Of a stretch of DNA of 6,126 nucleotides, positions 6,082 through 6,126 are shown piece by piece. Below the pieces are notes generated by a model. It had not been told where the DNA came from and searched no databases. It saw only the letters and a list, made by a program, of their open reading frames with translations. The stretch is from NCBI GenBank assembly GCA_937960755.1, contig CALGOL010000278.1, forward strand, positions 1-6,126, written 5' to 3'. Origin of the DNA: an uncultured Azospirillum sp. (GTDB lineage: Bacteria; Pseudomonadota; Alphaproteobacteria; Azospirillales; Azospirillaceae). The position numbers and the translations under genes are program-made. Each line of letters opens with the position of its first letter. The stretch's first letter is position 1.

Positions 6082-6126
6082 AGATCGGAAGAGCACACGT
6101 CTGAACTCCAGTCACCTTGTAATCTC
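6082..6126 (+). other. Illumina TruSeq index adapter (sequencing artefact, not genomic)
   Basis: From AGATCGGAAGAGC at 6082 the sequence follows the TruSeq indexed adapter without mismatch through CTCCAGTCAC ending at 6115, then a 6-base index CTTGTA (6116-6121, TruSeq index 12) and ATCTC, the start of the adapter tail. The first A could be either genomic or from A-tailing. This is contamination left by incomplete read trimming at a contig end. Confidence 0.98.

Noticed and set aside
5829..6098. Complete small protein starting MCSSDL on the minus strand
   Set aside because: The first residues are translated TruSeq adapter. The rest is the C-terminus of a truncated MnmE, not a separate gene. 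A second adapter-started frame beginning at 6096 has the same cause.
1..6126. Possible novel defence, mobile or other undescribed system
   Set aside because: All intact genes belong to familiar families in a common alphaproteobacterial neighbourhood. There are no transposases, long repeats, CRISPR units, tRNAs or unexplained long gene-free stretches.

Overview
This window is a piece of a GC-rich alphaproteobacterial chromosome, most likely from a Rhodospirillales-like lineage. The evidence is the gene order mnmE-mnmG-rsmG-parA-parB, a TimA/Tim44-domain protein, the VSRET motif at the RsmG N-terminus, and strong G/C preference at third codon positions. The species cannot be named from the sequence alone.

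Layout, left to right. (1) Positions 1-495, plus strand: the C-terminal part of a Tim44-domain (TimA-type) protein, cut by the window start. (2) Positions 496-616: a 121-bp gap holding a strong 12-bp stem-loop and a possible weak promoter. (3) Positions 617-1528, plus strand: a one-receiver response regulator with a GGDEF diguanylate cyclase domain. (4) From 1533 to the right end, minus strand: parB, parA, rsmG, mnmG and the 3' end of mnmE, tightly packed and read right to left. (5) Positions 6082-6126: not genomic DNA but an Illumina TruSeq index adapter left at the contig end.

How the genes work together. MnmE and MnmG form the complex that modifies the wobble uridine of certain tRNAs. RsmG methylates 16S rRNA. 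ParA and ParB partition the chromosome. Two perfect 14-bp parS palindromes (GTTTCACGTGAAAC) lie in the same cluster: one inside the start of rsmG (3841-3854), one between mnmE and mnmG (5809-5822). ATPase, CTPase clamp and centromere sites are therefore all present here, which usually indicates closeness to the replication origin, although no origin is visible. The diguanylate cyclase gene converges on parB with only 4 bp between the stop codons.

No previously undescribed system was found. This is mostly well-known core genome. The points most worth attention are the adapter contamination, which creates a false N-terminus in any gene call at the right edge, the two parS sites, and the hairpin upstream of the diguanylate cyclase gene.
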